From Smittia aterrima (lineage: Eukaryota > Arthropoda > Insecta > Diptera > Chironomidae): DNA of 64,000 bases. Made by a program: the position numbers and the translations under genes. A model generated the notes under the pieces. It did not search any database. It was given only the letters and a program-made list of their open reading frames with translations, and was not told the origin of the DNA. Below, one piece after another: positions 43,301 through 56,203 of the stretch (position 1 is its first letter; each line of letters starts with the position of its first letter). Location of the stretch: assembly GCA_033063855.1 (NCBI GenBank), contig CP093830.1, positions 3,472,854-3,536,853 on the forward strand, in the 5' to 3' direction.

Positions 43301-46300
43301 TATTTCTACTCGAAGACATCGAGTGACTTGGCTAGTAAGTAGACGAAGGAGGAGAGAATAAGAAATAATGCTACTAATCACTTCGCACAACTAACAGACT
43401 CGCTCGTTCGCTCGCTCTCACTTCCTTACACGCCAAAGTCTCGAGACAATTAATTCACTTATTTACTTCTTTCTGCCTTTCCATCTTCATTTGCTTCGTT
43501 TAATGCTTCTTGTATTGAATCAGTAAAATGTTTTTTGTCTTCTTCTTTTTCTTTCGCTTTTTTTATGATTTAATATTGAAGTTGAATTCAACAATCTCGC
43601 ATTCGTATCGACTCAAGTCTCGAGTGTGTTTTTACTTCTTTTTATGGTCGATTGGAAACATTAAATTTTATTTCATTCGCCGTTCTTTCCCTCTCACTCT
43701 CGTCCGCTCCATTCTTGATATGGAGCGACATTCGTCATGCCATAACAATCGCCGCGACTGCATACACAATGCAATTTATTCTTGATGCCTTCTTGAAACG
43801 AATAATTGATGTTTGCTCAAGCGTTGTCCAGCAGATGGAGCTCGAACCAATTGTGAATTCCATCACAACTTTGTTCATGAATTCCCAAGAGCTAAACAAA
43901 TATTTAATTATATCCGAGACTCTAATACGCTTAATTCCAATTGAGAATCGATTTGACGGGCAGAGAATAAAAAGTTGTCTGAGACAATAAACTTCTTAGA
44001 ATCTCTCTCTCATTCTTCTTATTCTACTTCGCAAGTCGAGAAAATTGCTGGCGATCATAAAAAAATGTTCGAGAGGAAGAAAAGAGTCTCGAAAAACCCA
44101 CAAAAATGAACTTTCTTGTTGTTGCGTTGTTGCTGGAATGGAAGTTCGGTCGTTTTAGTGCACATAACAATAAAAATTAAGAGAAGAAAGAAGATTTGTT
44201 AAAGAAGGGAAGGCAAAGAATGAAAGGCCTGAATTGTGAACAGTGGGAATCTTTTGAGAGAAGTTTATGAATCATCTGTCGCTTGTTGTGTTATATGCAA
44301 ATTCATGGGAGTCTAATGAGATTTACTTAGTTTGACTTCATGAAGCTTAAGCGAAACTACTTAACTCGCTTTGATCTAATAAAGAAATTCACTCCAAATA
44401 AACGAAACTAACATTTACGATGAAATACTTCCTCCCTTTCATCAAATTTCGATTGAATCTTGAGAAAAAGAGCTCGGTCATCATAACCAATTAATAAAAT
44501 AATTCGAAATGCTTGAAACGAGAATGTGATCGAAAGCAAAAGATCAAAGAGATTCCCAGTTAAATTACATCACAATTTAAGAGCCATCAACGTGAGTGAG
44601 TGAATTCGAGCGGAGGTCGTCACACATATTTTCCGTCGTTGAGCATAAAATATTCAATTTACAGACGTCGAGCGATGAAACAAGAAAACATTTCGCTCGC
44701 TCATTCTCCTCCGACACAAAACTGATTACATTAATTCCGCCTGGAAATGCTTTTTTCCTCTTCTTATCTTCCTCGCAACTGACGCAAAAAAAAACAGCAG
44801 AGAACTTCATGATATGTTAACATAACAATCGCAGCGCGAAGAAAAGCAAAGCGAAGAAAAATTATCAGCCCAACAGCGCTCATCCAACAACAAATCCCAT
44901 TAGAATTCCAAGTTTTTTTTCTTCGCTCTTTTCGCAAGCGAAGCAGCAGCAAAAAATGATAATTCTTCGTTTTTTTTGTGTATGCTTCAATCTTTCTTCT
45001 TTTTTTCTCCGTCACAGTGCAAATGTCTCTCTCACTCGAACTCTTTTAGCCTCCACCCGACAACATATCCAAAGCATAAAGAAGAAACCCTCTTTCCATC
45101 TTCCTCTCTCACCGTGTTTTCGCTTTATGCCGATCGAAGCGAAATTAAATAAAGAAAAGAACGTTTACATTGTACGGTACACATATTTCGCTTCTTATTA
45201 ATACTCAAGTATTCTTCTTCTTCTTTCCATCGACGAGAGGGGACGGGAAGGGGAGCTTTGGGGGTTCACTCCTCGGATGCCTGCAATAACATCGTTCAGA
45301 GCTCAAGCAGAGAATGAGATATAAACACATCGATATGTCTGTATGTACAGCTTTTTTCTCTGTTCGCTTTTAACAAAACCCGTACAGTCGATGAATTAAT
45401 TTTTCGTTTCGAGTTTTTCTCTTCTTCTTCTTATTCTTCTTCTTTTTTCGGTTCCCATTTGTTGGCGCGTACACTCGATCCATTCTGAAGCAAGGTACAC
45501 TCAATGAATCGCGCACCATGCGGTGCTTGAAACCCTCACAGACTTTTTTCACACTACAATCCATTGGCTGAGTGTACGTTCCTTTGAAAATGTATAATGT
45601 ACATAAAAACACCATATCTAATATTATATTTATTGAGTGAATGAATGAATTGAAATTTTTTTGGTTTTCCTTCTTCTTACTTCTTTGCTTGCTTTGCTTT
45701 TTTTGCTCTCTCTGGCTTGCCCTGTTCCGAGTCTTGTCTTCTTTTTCGGCTCGTTCGTGATGATGTTTTTTTCGGGTAGAGGATCTTACAGTTTTTTTTC
45801 TCTTGGGTTCGCAATAAGAAGAACAGAATTCGTTATTTCAAGTTGTTCTTTTTTGGGTTTTATGATGCCCCGAAACTATCGAAAGTCGCCATGTGAGAGA
45901 GTGATTTTCCTTAGCCATGGTTTCCATCTAATTTTGTTTTTTTTTGCTGTTCTCGTGATTGCCAACCGTCACAAGATTGCTGCTCGCTACATGTGTCCAT
46001 ATATATACAAACAGAATACAAACACACACGCTCGATGTTCTAAGATGAAAAGTATCTGTTTCCATGTCTCGAACGAGAGCAACAACAAATCTTTCAGCTT
46101 TACTCCATTCTACATCATCGCATTGCCGCCGTTTGCCGTCTTTTCTCCGTCGCTTGTCTTGCTGTTTGGGGATATCATGTACCGAACAACAACATGACAC
46201 CATCGCCTAATGGAACTTAAAAAGTAGATTTATTTGATGTTAAAAATGTTCTCTCTTGCTCTTAGTCTTGCCAGATGCTTCTTGCATGCTTGCGTTGCCA

Positions 46301-49300
46301 ACTCGCTTCTCTAAATCTAATTGACTTTCTCCTTTTTTCTGTTCTCGAAGCGAGACGACGAGCTTCTGAAGATTGAGATGATGAGGTGGAATGGGGAGAG
46401 CGAGTGAGATTTAATGTGCCGAGCTCGTGACAAATTGAGTTTTATGCGGGGGTGTTTCATGGGTCGCAACCTCCGAAAATTGAAGTTTGGATTCTCTTAA
46501 TGCTTTTGCCCTTTAACTTCTACCGTCATAAAAAAAAGAGAGAGGCGACTGATAATTATTTCCAACCCTCCCCTGGGGCGACGCAAGCATGAAGAAGTTT
46601 CGAGATAATTTCCAACCCGAACAACCGATGATGGCAATAAGAGTTTTGGAGAGTGAAAAAGTCGTAAAGTTTTCCCCCCGCAACTTTCACACCATTCAAA
46701 GCGAAAACGAGAGAGAGGGAAAGAGAGATGGAAACTTTGATGTGGGGAATGGTGGAAATGATTTTTCCTTTGTGTGGAAATTTACTTTTCAGTTTATTTT
46801 CTTTCTTCCTTCACCCCAAGCCACCCTAAAGGAAACACGGCAAAGGAAAAACAGATTGAAAAACGAGACTGTTTTGAAATTCATGGAGCGTCGCAAGTGC
46901 CAACAGTTCCATTTGGCTTCCCATCCACTCCTCCGCACACGAGCGTCTTATGTTCCCCTGTTATTTGTTAAAGAGATTACATTTTTCTTTTGCTTTAGAA
47001 AATTCTGGTCGGAGTTTTTTCTTTCAATTCGATTTTTATGAGTATTTGTACGTGGGTGAGTCGAGAGGTTGCTCAGCTCAGACGAATTAAAGGAGGACGG
47101 GGTAAGATCTTTGAACGTTATCCAAGCGTAAAAGAGAAAAATTCTTACAATCGATTTTTTCCCCGAGATTGAAAAAAGATTTTACAGATCCTGTGTGATG
47201 GGGGGGAGTTGGGAGTTGGGTGTGTTAATCTTCAGTCGAAAGAGTCTTTTGCAATTGAGTAAATCAACTCATTGATGTTGTGTCAACGATTTTTTTCTGT
47301 TCATCGATTTAGATTTCTCATTACTCGTTTCAACGTCAGCAATTGAGATTCTGCTACAGTTCACTCATTCCTCAGCTTGAATGAATAACGAATTTGAAAT
47401 AAATCGAGTCGGATGACGAAGGCAATGGATAAAGAGTACACTTGAAGATGTAAAGAAGCAGCGACTTTGCTCGATTGATTTTGGATTGAGAGCTGCTTCT
47501 GTTTCACGAGTTGTTGGGGGGACCGACTTCTTTATGTGCGAAAATCAAGACGACGACAAATCTCAACGAATAACAAATGTTTACACAAGATGTTTTTTGC
47601 TGTCGCCCTGTAGGTGGAGAGCGGAAAGCGATCCGAAAGTAAATTTAATTAAATTGGGATTTGCATATTGGCAAGCGGAGTGGATAATCTTCGAAGATTT
47701 TCTTCCTCTTCTTTCTCGTCGTCGTCTCAAATGTCCAAAGCCGCTTTCTTTCCGTGAGCAAACTTCTTTTTTCTTCTCCTCCTCTTGCTCTTTATTGCTT
47801 GTTTATTTTTAGTTTCGCGTTTCGTGCTTTGAGTCGTCCCTTTTCGATGGCATAGCCTTATTTACTTGAATTTTATTGCCATGGACTCCATAATACACAG
47901 GTAAGTCAAACGTTAATGCATACCCAAGAGTCAAAGATGTGCGATTTCCAGCGCGTTGTTTGTTTTTCCATTGGGACAGGTAATGACTCTGAATGGAAAC
48001 AAACCGAAAATGCAATTCTTTTCTGCTTCGATTTCTCTTATGGCTTGTTCTCTTGAAGTCATAAAATGCAGATCAAGAGACGAAAGTCATAAAATTTGTT
48101 TCACTTAAATGCGAAGCAGACTTTCGAGTACCTGAAATTATTCACGCCAGGCCCTTAAGCTCTTGTCGTTCGCCTCGTGATTCTTGAGAATTCCTCAAAA
48201 TAATTAATTTGTTCAAAAGAGAATTAAGGCCGGATTTCAGGGGTGGGAAGACTGTCACAAATCTTTGCGAATCAAATGAGTCTTGAAACGATGCACGCAG
48301 CCAACGACGACGAGAGTTTTCGCCGCTTTCTCGCAGCAACAAACCGTTTATTTATAAATATTTCACTTATGATTCAGCCCGCTAATTTGTTTATTAATTA
48401 AAATTTTACAGAATGAATATTTAATCACTTCTGGCAGAGCGCCCATGTTTTCATTTAATTAAATTGAAGCACCAAACGCTGAATGGAGTCGACTCGAGTG
48501 AATGAGCGAAGACGTATAGCGAGCGAGTTTGTCATATTTTTCTTTGTTTCCGCTTAATTTTCGCCTCTCCACTACCGCAAATCCGTAGCGAAAAACGTAG
48601 CGAAAAATCCGTTAAGAGAGCACATTTTTCACACGCTACAATGAGGAGCAAAGATTTAAACCAGATGAAGCTTGTTTGTTCTTGGCGGGCGCAAACATTC
48701 GCGGTGCTATAATTAACTACACGACAATTAAAATATCACACAGTAAGACAACATCTAAGAAGACAAATAACTTTAAATCATCGAGGGAATCTCTCATGAG
48801 AGCAACAAAAAAAGATAAAAGCCGAATTTTTTTCGTCGAAATTCCACTTTGATGGACGCTCGTAGTAACTGATGATGTCGTGTGAATTCGACACAGAAGA
48901 AATAGTTTCCTTCGTTAAGAAAAGAAAAAAACTTATTTATGGCTGTGGATGGCGCGAGTTGTGTAAATATTTGCATTAAAATTTAATCGAGCACGAATGG
49001 AAGTGAAATCGATTGAGACACGTCGAAGATTGATACGAAGGAAGAGTCTGACAGATAGATCGAGTCCCTGAGCTGAGATGACTGTGACGAGAAATGTTTA
49101 AAATCATTTCTCTTATTTGTTTTTCTTGTTATGTCTCTTGAAGCTTCTTCTTTTCACGCATTCTTGTTTTCTTAATTTAATTTTCAAGCGTACACACAAT
49201 ACTCCTCCTCGCCAAGTATTTTCCATTTATAAAAGTGATACAGACAAATGAGTCTTTCTCGAGATTCAATCATCGCACTCTTTCGTGGCGGCGATACCCG

Positions 49301-52300
49301 CGACTCATCCTCAACAAGCAAAGAAGAAAGAGATCTTGTTTAAACAGTTTTTTATGATTTGTTTAAAACAAACATTAATGAGCCTTTGAAAGAGAATCAT
49401 TGAGGAACGTTCTAAAAGTTCCGAAATTGAGATTTAAAGCTTAACTTTATTTATAAACGAACAGAGGAGAGACGCTTGATGATGAATTTTTCATGTCCAA
49501 TTTAATGCTGCGGCTTTTGGTTCAACTAGTTTCCATCGTGTCTCTTAAGAACTCTGCTAACCACACCAAATCCCCCGGTAAAAACGAGCAGATGAAAAAC
49601 AAGAAGAAACAAAATCTCGAACACAATCAATTTCATGAAATATTCAACAAACATTCAACAAAAACCGCAGAGAAGCGAACGAGAATAAATTACGAATTTT
49701 TAAGATGTTTTTCTTTTTATCAGCGGACTCATTCCTCTGTCTCTCTCTCTTTTCGTTTTAAAGCAAGAAAAAAAAACATTTTACAACCCAAAAAAATGTC
49801 TTCTTCTTCTTGTTGCGCAATCTGAATCTCGAAAATGTTCTCGCACATCGTGTGATTTACTTTAGTCGAAGCCGAATTCAACTCTTCTTCTCTGTTTTCT
49901 CGCTCAACATCAACACACATCAGAATCCATCAATTTTCAATGGAGCTTTTCATGCCTTTTATCTTCCGTCCATAACAATTTTCAATTTCACATGCGTCGG
50001 CTCTCGAATCTCACTGGCTTGAGTCTTGAGAAGAATTGAAGCCAGAAACAAATTTTTATTGCTCAATAATTTAAAAACGCTTTTTGTTTCTGTTTTGATC
50101 TTGCGGCCGAAGCGCGATGGACACACAAGGGCGGGCGTTTATGATGCAATTAAATAAAATCATCTTTCGCGAAAGAAGATCGCGAGATAATTTATGGATC
50201 ATAACAAAGTAATGTCGGGCGCGAAACAAAAGTGCATTAGTATGTATGATTGTCGCTGAGTGTAGCGGCAAATCTTCATCGTCGTTGCCATCCCGCAATT
50301 TTAATTTCATTTATCATCGCGCTCACATCATCGTCGTCATGTGTTTTATTTATTCAAGAAATTTAAAACAAGCTCACGGGCTCAGAAAAATGCGAGAATG
50401 TTTTTATTTCTGACTGATGCTTCGTGTGTCATGACACTTTATTATTATTGGAAACCTCAGAGGCAAGAAAAAGTTTATTTCAAGTAATTTACACCATCAC
50501 TCTAGCCGCGGCTCGTATTATGATGCGCTAGAAGAGTTTTCTATTTATAAGCGTGATTTTCTTCTCCAATTTGTTTCGAAGCAACAGCATCGAGTGGAAA
50601 CTCACACGTTAAGAGAGGGCCTGGAGTGATTAAAATGTTCTTACATAAGTTTTCGAGAACGGCTTCAGTGTTCTGCTTGATTTTAAATTGATGAAGTCTT
50701 GGCGCGATCATTAAAATGAAAAAGAAACCTCAGCTTTTGACATTTTATAGACAAATTTTCAAACAACAAATCTCGGATTTTCTAAAAATATTTTCTCCCA
50801 TTTCTTTTTCAATTTATGATCTTTTCACTCTGCTCTTTAAAAATATTTTTCATAACTTTTAAACTATCTTGTCAAAATATTCATGAGCGGATGGAAAATG
50901 TATTTACATCGTAAGTGGCTTGATGGGTGAGTGAATGAGTGAGCATTCGTTTTCTTCTTAGCTCGTCTCATGTGAAATGAAAATTAATGATCTGGTATTT
51001 TGGCCTCTTAAATATCTCATTTTCGAGGTGTGTCAGTGATTATCTGGTGTCGATTGGAATTCTCTTTTATTTTCGGCTTTGGCGAGTCGCGACGAGATGA
51101 TGAAATCGTGCGGGGCTGAGAAAGAGCGTCAAGAGATTGATTGGCATAGCCACCAGAGTGGAATTAACTAAATGAACCGAACAACAAAACCAGAAAACTT
51201 ATCTGAAGGTCAAAATCATCGAACATTCCCCACAGTCAAATGTATCGCTTTTCGAGCGAACACAAGAACGCAATCGAGAAAACCAATCAACGGGTCCATA
51301 ATCGTTTTCGTAGTAAAAACATATAATTCTTCTTCTTTCAGTTTCTCGTGCGGGAATAAGATTCATGGGTGAGCAGCGAGCGAGGAAACAGCCACGAAAA
51401 ATAATAAACAGAAATCAAAAATTAATTTTATTTTCCCTTCTCGCTCCTCTCCGCTTCGTTTGTTGTTTTGTCAGAGGCTCATCGTCGTCGTCGGTTACGA
51501 GAAGGCAACTGAAAAGCCGATTCGGATGATGATGAAGAAGAAGTCGAGAATCTCAAATAAACACGAGAATCCCGCGAGCCACATCACAAGTCGTTTCGAC
51601 TCTTTTAAGCTTTTTGACGCTTTACATATTCATTTTAATGGCTGATAATAAAATTAAAATAAACGAAACGATCGGAGAGTCTCGAAAAGCGAGAGATGAA
51701 CGCGCAGCACAAAAAAGATTGTTTAAATTGTTTTTTCTTTCTCCTCGCCCCTCTTTTTGACTTCTTTAAGTAGTCGCCAGAATCTGAATGGATGATGGGA
51801 AATTAGATGGAAGAGATAACCGAGGAATTAAACAAATTTCGGAATGTTGTCGCTTGATTTATGTGAAGCCGTTGGCATGATGGGCTTTCCGACCCTACAA
51901 CGACGTCGTTACAGAATCAGATGAACACATTTCATCGACAACTTGTAAGCTCATAACATATCGCGCAGTGCTTGTGGGGACTTTTCATAAGTAACGTGAC
52001 GTTAAGTGGCGCTAAGTTAATTGAGACATTGTCGTACTTCGTGAGAGACAAGAGGATTAAAGGTGTTGGAGAGTTCTTGACCCTATCATGTCATTCCTCT
52101 GACTTTAATGTTCGTTTCAAATGAGACATGAGAAGAAAATGTTTTCATAAATGTTGTTTTAATTAATTGACAGAGGCGAGAGTGAGAGAGAAAAAAGAAA
52201 TATCAGGTTGAAGACACATCTACCGGTTTTTATTCGCCGTTGACAGATAATGATCGTTCTTGTGGCAGATTGAGATCAAGATATTTCTTCATTTTATTCT

Positions 52301-55300
52301 TCATGCTCTTCGAGCTTAATTGAATGATTTCTCGGTCGATAATGGACTCGAAAAGAAGTGTTTTGTCGACTCGCTTGAGATGAACAAGAAGTGAAAAAGA
52401 AGAAAATGATTTTATTGAGCGGATAGAACTGATTGAGATTGGCATGGCGGGAGCTGAGTCGTCGCGAGACGTATAATTGAAAATCATGAGTCATAAACTG
52501 AAGTGAATGTCTGTCGAACGAACATTGTTTGCAATGTGTTTCTCTTTTTGATAGATAAGAAAAAATGAGTCGAAGGGTAATTAGCATGTTACGCTTCGTT
52601 GTTTACATGAGAATGTAAGGCAGAGGAGAAACATGCTTTTCGACACCTCTTATCAATATTGCCCGCGCCCCGCTTTTTCAGACGCTTTCTCAAGTAATGA
52701 ACAAGCAAGAATAATCAGTAAAAAGTGTCAAGTGAGCTCAAGCACCACTCGAATCGATAACGACACGCTATGATAATAGAATCGGTCTCAACGCCTTATT
52801 TGTCCGCGAAGCTTTATTTAAAAACAATTCACATTGTTGATGTTTCCATGACGCGATGGCGATTACGACAAAAAGAACAAACCAACTGGTAAAAGGCACT
52901 CGAGAATGGAGTTGATCCATTAAAAAAGGCCTCACAAAAAATCAATCATAAAAATTTGCCAACAATAAAACATGAGCACAGCGCAAAAAGCCATTAAAAT
53001 AAATCAATCGTGATAACGGTTAAGTGCCCTCTGTCTCCCTCTCCCCATTCGATTCAACACACGTTCAACTTACACACGACGAACGACGACTCTGCTGGGT
53101 AATTGCAGCGCAATGAACGATTCTGAACAATGAATGTCAGAGGTTTCAACTGGATTCACAATGAAGCACCTGATCAATGTCAGGTATATGGGAAATTTTT
53201 TTTTTGGAAAACTTTGCAATAAAGTGGAAGCCACTCGAAAATATAAAAAATCGCGTTATCAGCAATCGGTTTTGGGTCGTAAAAAGAGCTCTCAGCATTG
53301 CGTTATTAATCATTCATCAGAAATAATTTCCTCATCACGTAAAACGTTGATGGAACCACGTTTGTTTGATAATGACAAGAGAGCGAATGTCGCTGATATA
53401 GCAACATTCGAGTAACACAAGTAAACAAGCATGCATCGAGAGAAGTTTTTGTGTAATCAAGTGCCACTCGACAATTAATTTGAGTTTATTTTCGAGGTTT
53501 CGGAATATTTCTGTTTTTTATTTCCCTTCGGGTCGAGAAATGCATTCCGAGGCTTGAGGTTGGAACAATGAAGAAAAATGTTCAACAAACCGCATCACAT
53601 AAACATTCATTGGATGGCGATGGACCCGAGAATCAATTTTGTGGCTTTGCCCTAGTGTAATTTTCAAAGAATAACCACAAGATGGAAAGTCTCACTCAGG
53701 CAATTTTCTTACCGCTACGCATCATGAATTTTATGACTTAACCCATCATCTCGTTTCCATTTCGATGGATAGTTAGAAGATGATTCTTAGCTTTTTGTGG
53801 TTGACGATCGAGCGGTTTCTCGTCTTCAATCTATTCCGAATTCAGATTATAGACTCGGACAACTACACCAATAAACAACAATCAGATATCAATAGATTCG
53901 AATCAGCTCTGACATAAACACGAGCACAAACTCTCGAATTCGCTTTCCACTCGAGTGGAGACGACCGTGTAAATTAACGCGACGAATGGCGCACCGAATT
54001 TCAATTAACAACAATGGGCATCATTCTTTCTCGTTCTCCTCCCTCCACATCTCAACTTCTTCTTATTCGCGATCGTCGCTTTTGTTCTCCACGGAGTTCT
54101 TTTCTTTCTTTAATTCTCATGAACATCGATTTCGCAGGTCTTGACGCGTCAAGCAGAAAACAATTCTTCGTTCGAGAGCAGCGCCGCGTTTTCTTTTTAC
54201 GACTGCGAAGTCGAGATGGAGAAGAGGAATATGTTCATATCTAATTAAGCTTAATTATCAAGTTTTGCTTGCTCGTTGTTTTCTCATCGCATGCTATTTG
54301 ATGGGTTGTCTATAATTAATCGAAATTATTTGTTGTGGAAACGGGGAATTAATTTTTATTACACATTGTGAGAGCTGTTTTGCTCGCGGATTTGTGAAGT
54401 GATTGCGAACGATTGATCTCGAATGCGGCTCGTTATTAACATCCGCCATCCCCGGATCGATTGGCTCACCGGTAATTATCGCAAATTTACATTCCCATGA
54501 ACTTGAAAGCTATAAAAGCGACGGCTGCAAAATTGTTGATTGAATTAAAAGCGTTTTGCGGGCTCAAACATGCTAATCGACAAATTAACCCTTCGATATC
54601 GTAAAGTAAAGCAGCTTGAGAAGGATGCGAAAGCAGTTCTCCGTAAATTATATAATAAACGGGGAGAACAAAGGTCGATGATAGTCGAGAGGGTAGTTTA
54701 GGATTAGGGCAAATCATCAAAGGTTTTCGACCTTGAAAAAGCCGACACGAGTTTTTTTCTGGTTGAGAATCTGGAATTTTTAGAAGGGTGACGAGCATTA
54801 GTGACGATGAAGATTAGCATTTTATTACGATCGATTGAGTTGAAACGGCAAAACAAGTCTGAAGAGTCTCTCGAGTACTTCGTAGCTTCGAGTCGAGCAC
54901 TTTGAAATCGTTCTGGGATACATCTTGAAGTCGTTAGCTTTAGCTTGAGGCAGTTTTAGCAGTTCAACATCGCAATCAGCGGGAAAAAAAATGTCGAAAC
55001 CGTTGAGAAAAATATTGCTTCAACATCACGATCCTTTTCTTGTTACATCGTTCATGTTTGACAATTAGAAGCAGTGGCAAGAGACGAGAGAGCTACAAAA
55101 TGTTCCAAAGCAATAATTAAATCAATTGACACTCTTAATTGTTTGTTTACAGCTTTAAAACTTTTTCAAACTCACACGAAAGAGATTTTAGCCCGGAGGG
55201 CAAACTTCTGCTCGTCGCCGTCTCTTCTTCTTCCTCATTTGCCATTTTTTATGTTTTCCTTTTGTGTCTTTCATGCAAACAATCATCCGAGCACTCTGAA

Positions 55301-56203
55301 ATCGTTCTCTTGGCTTCTTGTCTCACCCTCTTCTTGCTATCTTCAGATTAAGTTCATAAATTTTAAATTAATGTTCTACACTGGAAGGCAAATATGCTTA
55401 ATTATCGAAGAGGGGGAGCGAACGACACTTTCTTCTTCTCTCTACCGATTCACGCCCGAATCGGAATTTGTGAAGAGATTCATTTTCTGATACAATCTAA
55501 TTTAATTAAGACAATCGTTTCAGTAAATTTCTTCTCTCCATCTTTTGCAAAAGTCTGAGTCGTCGGGTGGAGTGAGAACGATAGATGAAGCAATGGGATC
55601 TCCTGACTGAGATAATCGAATTAAAACTGTACACAAATTGTTCTTCTTCAACATAATCACACGACGAGAGACGAATTAACCACCCGACAAGTGAAACGGC
55701 GGCGGCTTTTGAATGTGTTTGGGAAACGATGATTCTGCGCTGATTGTCGCAGGTCATGAAATCGAGACTTCCAGCGTGTTTACCACAGTCATTTTGTAGA
55801 TATACGCCGGGAATGTCGTGTCAAAGCTTGCAAGCCGATCATCCAAAAGACAATCGAGGCGCAATCTCTCTTGCTCGCGAAGGAATCCATCATTTTTTTC
55901 TGTTGAAATTCGAGAGAATTTCTCTCGAAGCTCTCTTATGCCTCGAGTCGAATTGCATGGAATTATAGGGCAACTCACTAATCACGTAGTCAATGAACAA
56001 AACTGAAAGCTATTTAAGTCTTGTAATTGCTCTCCGCCCTTTGTGATAAGCGATTAGACCCTGATGCGAATAATTTACCGTCGGCGTTTTCTTTCCACAC
56101 ACGTTGATGATGATAACAAACATTATCGTCGCTCGCATTGCAATTTGGGGTTTTGTGTACTTACCGCAGACGGATGCCTGTTCGTTGGAGCCGTTGGATA
56201 CAT
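10273..56203 (-). CDS. gro: groucho (Groucho/TLE transcriptional corepressor), 5' coding part: exons 1 and 2
   Basis: Visible coding exons are 56203-56165 (39 nt, 13 codons) and 10367-10273 (95 nt). Exon 1 reads MYPTAPTNRHPSA and exon 2 starts GPPPQGPLKFTIADTLERIK and ends at a split Ser codon after FNFLQAQYH. This matches what I know of the start of fly Groucho and vertebrate TLE proteins: a short variable N-terminus, then the glutamine-rich Q domain used for tetramerisation. Groucho is a nuclear corepressor recruited by Hairy/E(spl), Tcf and other repressors. Splice sites are canonical: donor GTAAGT after exon 1, acceptor ATTACAG before exon 2, donor GTGAGT after exon 2; phases are 0 and 2. 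The exon beginning KLECEKL was not found between 1 and 10,272, so it and the WD40 repeats lie outside the window. That the two exons belong to one transcript is inferred from phase and homology. Confidence 0.93.
12859..12874 (+). repeat. (AG)8 microsatellite
   Basis: Sixteen bases of uninterrupted AG in groucho intron 1, continuing as an imperfect GAGCGAG run. Potential GAGA-factor-type site. Confidence 0.95.
18505..18519 (+). repeat. (GA)7 microsatellite
   Basis: Fifteen bases of uninterrupted GA in groucho intron 1, of nearly the same length as the runs at 4393 and 12859. Confidence 0.95.
21028..21071 (+). repeat. AT-rich hairpin
   Basis: An inner perfect 9-bp stem (TTATTTTCC at 21042-21050, GGAAAATAA at 21057-21065) encloses a six-T loop. 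An outer 6-bp stem (AAAAGT at 21028-21033, ACTTTT at 21066-21071) is separated from it by an eight-base bulge on the left. Too short and bulged for a typical microRNA precursor. Confidence 0.6.
25359..25382 (+). repeat. CTG/CCG trinucleotide repeat
   Basis: Alternating CTG and CCG units, 24 bases, unusually GC-rich for this intron. It is not in a recognisable coding context. Confidence 0.85.
26631..26656 (+). repeat. Imperfect GA-rich repeat
   Basis: Broken GA repeat with several GAGAG cores, interrupted by one C and an AAA. Confidence 0.85.
28000..39499 (-). other. groucho intron 1, central part
   Basis: Noncoding intron. By eye, stretches near 28200-29100 and 35900-37150 have fewer purine/pyrimidine runs and more TAAT/ATTA homeobox-like cores than the left part, so they are reasonable places to look for conserved enhancers. 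A degenerate direct repeat lies near 30140-30280 and a short hairpin before a T run near 33943. No coding exon was recognised. Confidence 0.65.
45421..45448 (+). repeat. CTT/TTC pyrimidine repeat
   Basis: Imperfect CTT repeat ending in a T run; the minus strand reads as AAG repeats, which creates a spurious Lys-rich frame. Confidence 0.85.
48584..48607 (+). repeat. Perfect 12-bp tandem duplication
   Basis: The unit CGTAGCGAAAAA occurs twice with no spacer. It is preceded by ATC at 48581-48583, and ATCCGT recurs at both edges (48581-48586 and 48607-48612). Lies in groucho intron 1. Confidence 0.9.
53000..56164 (-). other. groucho intron 1, exon-1-proximal part
   Basis: This is the first 3.2 kb of the intron in transcription order, where promoter-linked enhancers are common in fly developmental genes. 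The block 54250-54800 has mixed composition with few homopurine runs and is a candidate conserved regulatory block. The TATAAAAG at 54511-54518 has no initiator or reading frame at the right distance. No coding exon is seen. Confidence 0.6.
56165..56203 (-). other. gro: groucho coding exon 1 (start codon exon)
   Basis: The ATG is at 56203-56201 on the minus strand, followed by 13 codons and a GTAAGT donor at 56164-56159. The exon is too short to be found by open-reading-frame length. The MYP start and the junction just before the GPPPQGP stretch match the Groucho family. Any 5' UTR extends rightward from 56,204. Confidence 0.9.

Larger units (their letters stand above)
39500..52999 (-). other. 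groucho intron 1, third part
   Basis: Noncoding intron sequence with strong strand-asymmetric tracts, for example T/C-rich 45360-45480 and 45660-45760, and A/G-rich 41740-41800. It includes a perfect 12-bp tandem duplication at 48584-48607. Open frames of 196 codons (40490-41080) and 178 codons (45661-46197) are low-complexity and resemble no known family. Confidence 0.65.

Noticed and set aside
45661..46197. 178-codon open frame rich in Phe, Leu and Ser, suggesting a membrane protein
   Set aside because: The apparent membrane segments come from T/C-rich DNA; no signal or family pattern, and it lies within an intron.
54511..54518. Perfect TATA box (TATAAAAG) as an internal promoter
   Set aside because: No initiator or reading frame at the expected distance; such AT-rich octamers are expected by chance in 64 kb.
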